Origin: Chthoniobacter flavus
GTDB taxonomy: Bacteria; Verrucomicrobiota; Verrucomicrobiia; Chthoniobacterales; Terrimicrobiaceae
Assembly (NCBI GenBank): GCA_945903555.1
Contig: CAMDOJ010000036.1
Coordinates: 1-12,338 of the forward strand
Direction: 5' to 3'
DNA length: 12,338 nt
Under the pieces are notes generated by a model. The model did not search any database. It saw only the letters and a list, made by a program, of their open reading frames with translations, and was not told the origin of the DNA. This document shows, in pieces, positions 11,684 through 12,338 of this stretch (positions are counted from its first letter, which is position 1; each line of letters opens with the position of its first letter). Both the position numbers and the translations under genes were made by a program.

Positions 11684-12338
11684 TGATTGAACGTTACTCA
11701 CTGCCGGAAATGCGGTCCCTTTGGACCGAGAAGAGAAAATTGGAAATTTGGCTCGAGATCGAAACTCTCGCCTGCGAAGCGATGGCCGAGTTGGGCACGA
11801 TCCCGAAAGAGGATGCCGCCGAGATCCGCGCGAAGGGGGCCTTCGATATCGACAAGGTTCGGGAAATTGAAAAACGCACGAACCATGATGTGATCGCTTT
11901 CATTGAGGACGTCGCCTCCCGCGTTGGCCCAGCCGCTCGTTGGATTCACCAAGGACTCACCTCCTCCGACCTTCTCGACACGACACTGGCCGTACAAATG
12001 CTGGAGTCACTGAACCTGCTGGAAAAGGATCTGCTCGCCCTCCGAGAGGCTGTTGCCGTTCGTGCGAAGGAACATAAATTCACGCCCATGATTGGCCGCA
12101 GCCATGGCATCCATGCGGAACCCATCAGCTTTGGGCTCAAAATGGCTCTGATGTATGATGAGTTCACTCGCTCCTTGGAGCGTCTGCGCGAAACTCGCGA
12201 GCGCATCCGAGTTGGCAAAATCAGCGGAGCCGTAGGAACCCACGCGCACTTGGATCCGAAGGTGGAAAAAAGCGTCTGCGAAAGCCTTGGCCTCAAGGCC
12301 GCCGCTCTTTCGACTCAAATCATCCAGCGCGATCGCCA
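11683..12338 (+). CDS. purB: adenylosuccinate lyase (3' end cut by window edge)
   Basis: PurB cleaves SAICAR to AICAR and adenylosuccinate to AMP, each releasing fumarate, in purine biosynthesis. The 218 codons present are the N-terminal half of a fumarase/aspartase-superfamily protein: MIERYSLPEMRSLWTEKRKL, KRTNHDV with H68, GLTSSDLLDT at 91-100, and GRSHGIHAEPISFGLKMAL with catalytic H141. The signature SSxMPxKxN loop lies beyond the right edge. Start, spacing and frame are typical of short bacterial PurB (about 430 residues). ATG at 11683 overlaps a preceding mini-ORF as TGATG, which may drive translation. The 229-bp gap to the divergent tRNA gene holds no obvious riboswitch. Identification is secure. 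Confidence 0.96.
   Translation, partial: MIERYSLPEMRSLWTEKRKLEIWLEIETLACEAMAELGTIPKEDAAEIRAKGAFDIDKVREIEKRTNHDVIAFIEDVASRVGPAARWIHQGLTSSDLLDTTLAVQMLESLNLLEKDLLALREAVAVRAKEHKFTPMIGRSHGIHAEPISFGLKMALMYDEFTRSLERLRETRERIRVGKISGAVGTHAHLDPKVEKSVCESLGLKAAALSTQIIQRDR

Overview
The window reads as ordinary chromosome from a bacterium of moderate GC, most likely Verrucomicrobiota (inference). The pointers are a coproheme decarboxylase in what otherwise looks like a Gram-negative gene set, an uncharacterised protein of about 476 residues that I associate with such genomes, weak or absent Shine-Dalgarno sequences, and a short dispersed GC-palindrome repeat near gene starts. No rRNA, phage, transposase or CRISPR array is visible.

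Layout. 1-1182 (-): trpB, nearly complete and cut by the left edge. 1233-1456: repeat copy A. 1460-5318 (-): fabF, hslO (Hsp33) and malQ, tightly spaced and probably one transcript. 5477-6127 (-): a DUF721/DciA-type gene preceded by a small 4Fe-4S ferredoxin gene; a clear terminator lies between them and abuts the DUF721 start codon. 6227-7045 (+): hemQ/chdC, divergent from the ferredoxin gene. 7093-9356 (-): the conserved unknown 476-residue protein and, upstream, a membrane protein with an HExxH zinc-protease motif. 9371-9555 and about 9660-9708: repeat copy B and a partial inverted copy C. 9779-10757 (-): a compact accessory island of two toxin-antitoxin modules, hicB-hicA and brnT-brnA. 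10912-11453 (-): a tRNA with CAT anticodon, rpsT and a terminator. 11683-12338 (+): purB, cut by the right edge.

Most genes are housekeeping: tryptophan and purine biosynthesis, fatty-acid elongation, heme, glycogen/maltodextrin handling, replication, translation and redox chaperoning. The most distinctive part is the toxin-antitoxin island. Both antitoxin frames are intact, while both toxin frames carry one apparent lesion: an in-frame TGA in hicA and no usable start codon in brnT (ATA where ATG is expected). The other noteworthy structures are the repeat family, whose central palindrome changes in a compensatory way between copies; a tRNA ending 10 nt before the rpsT start with no Shine-Dalgarno between them; a terminator U-tract running into a start codon; and a four-codon leader frame overlapping the purB start.
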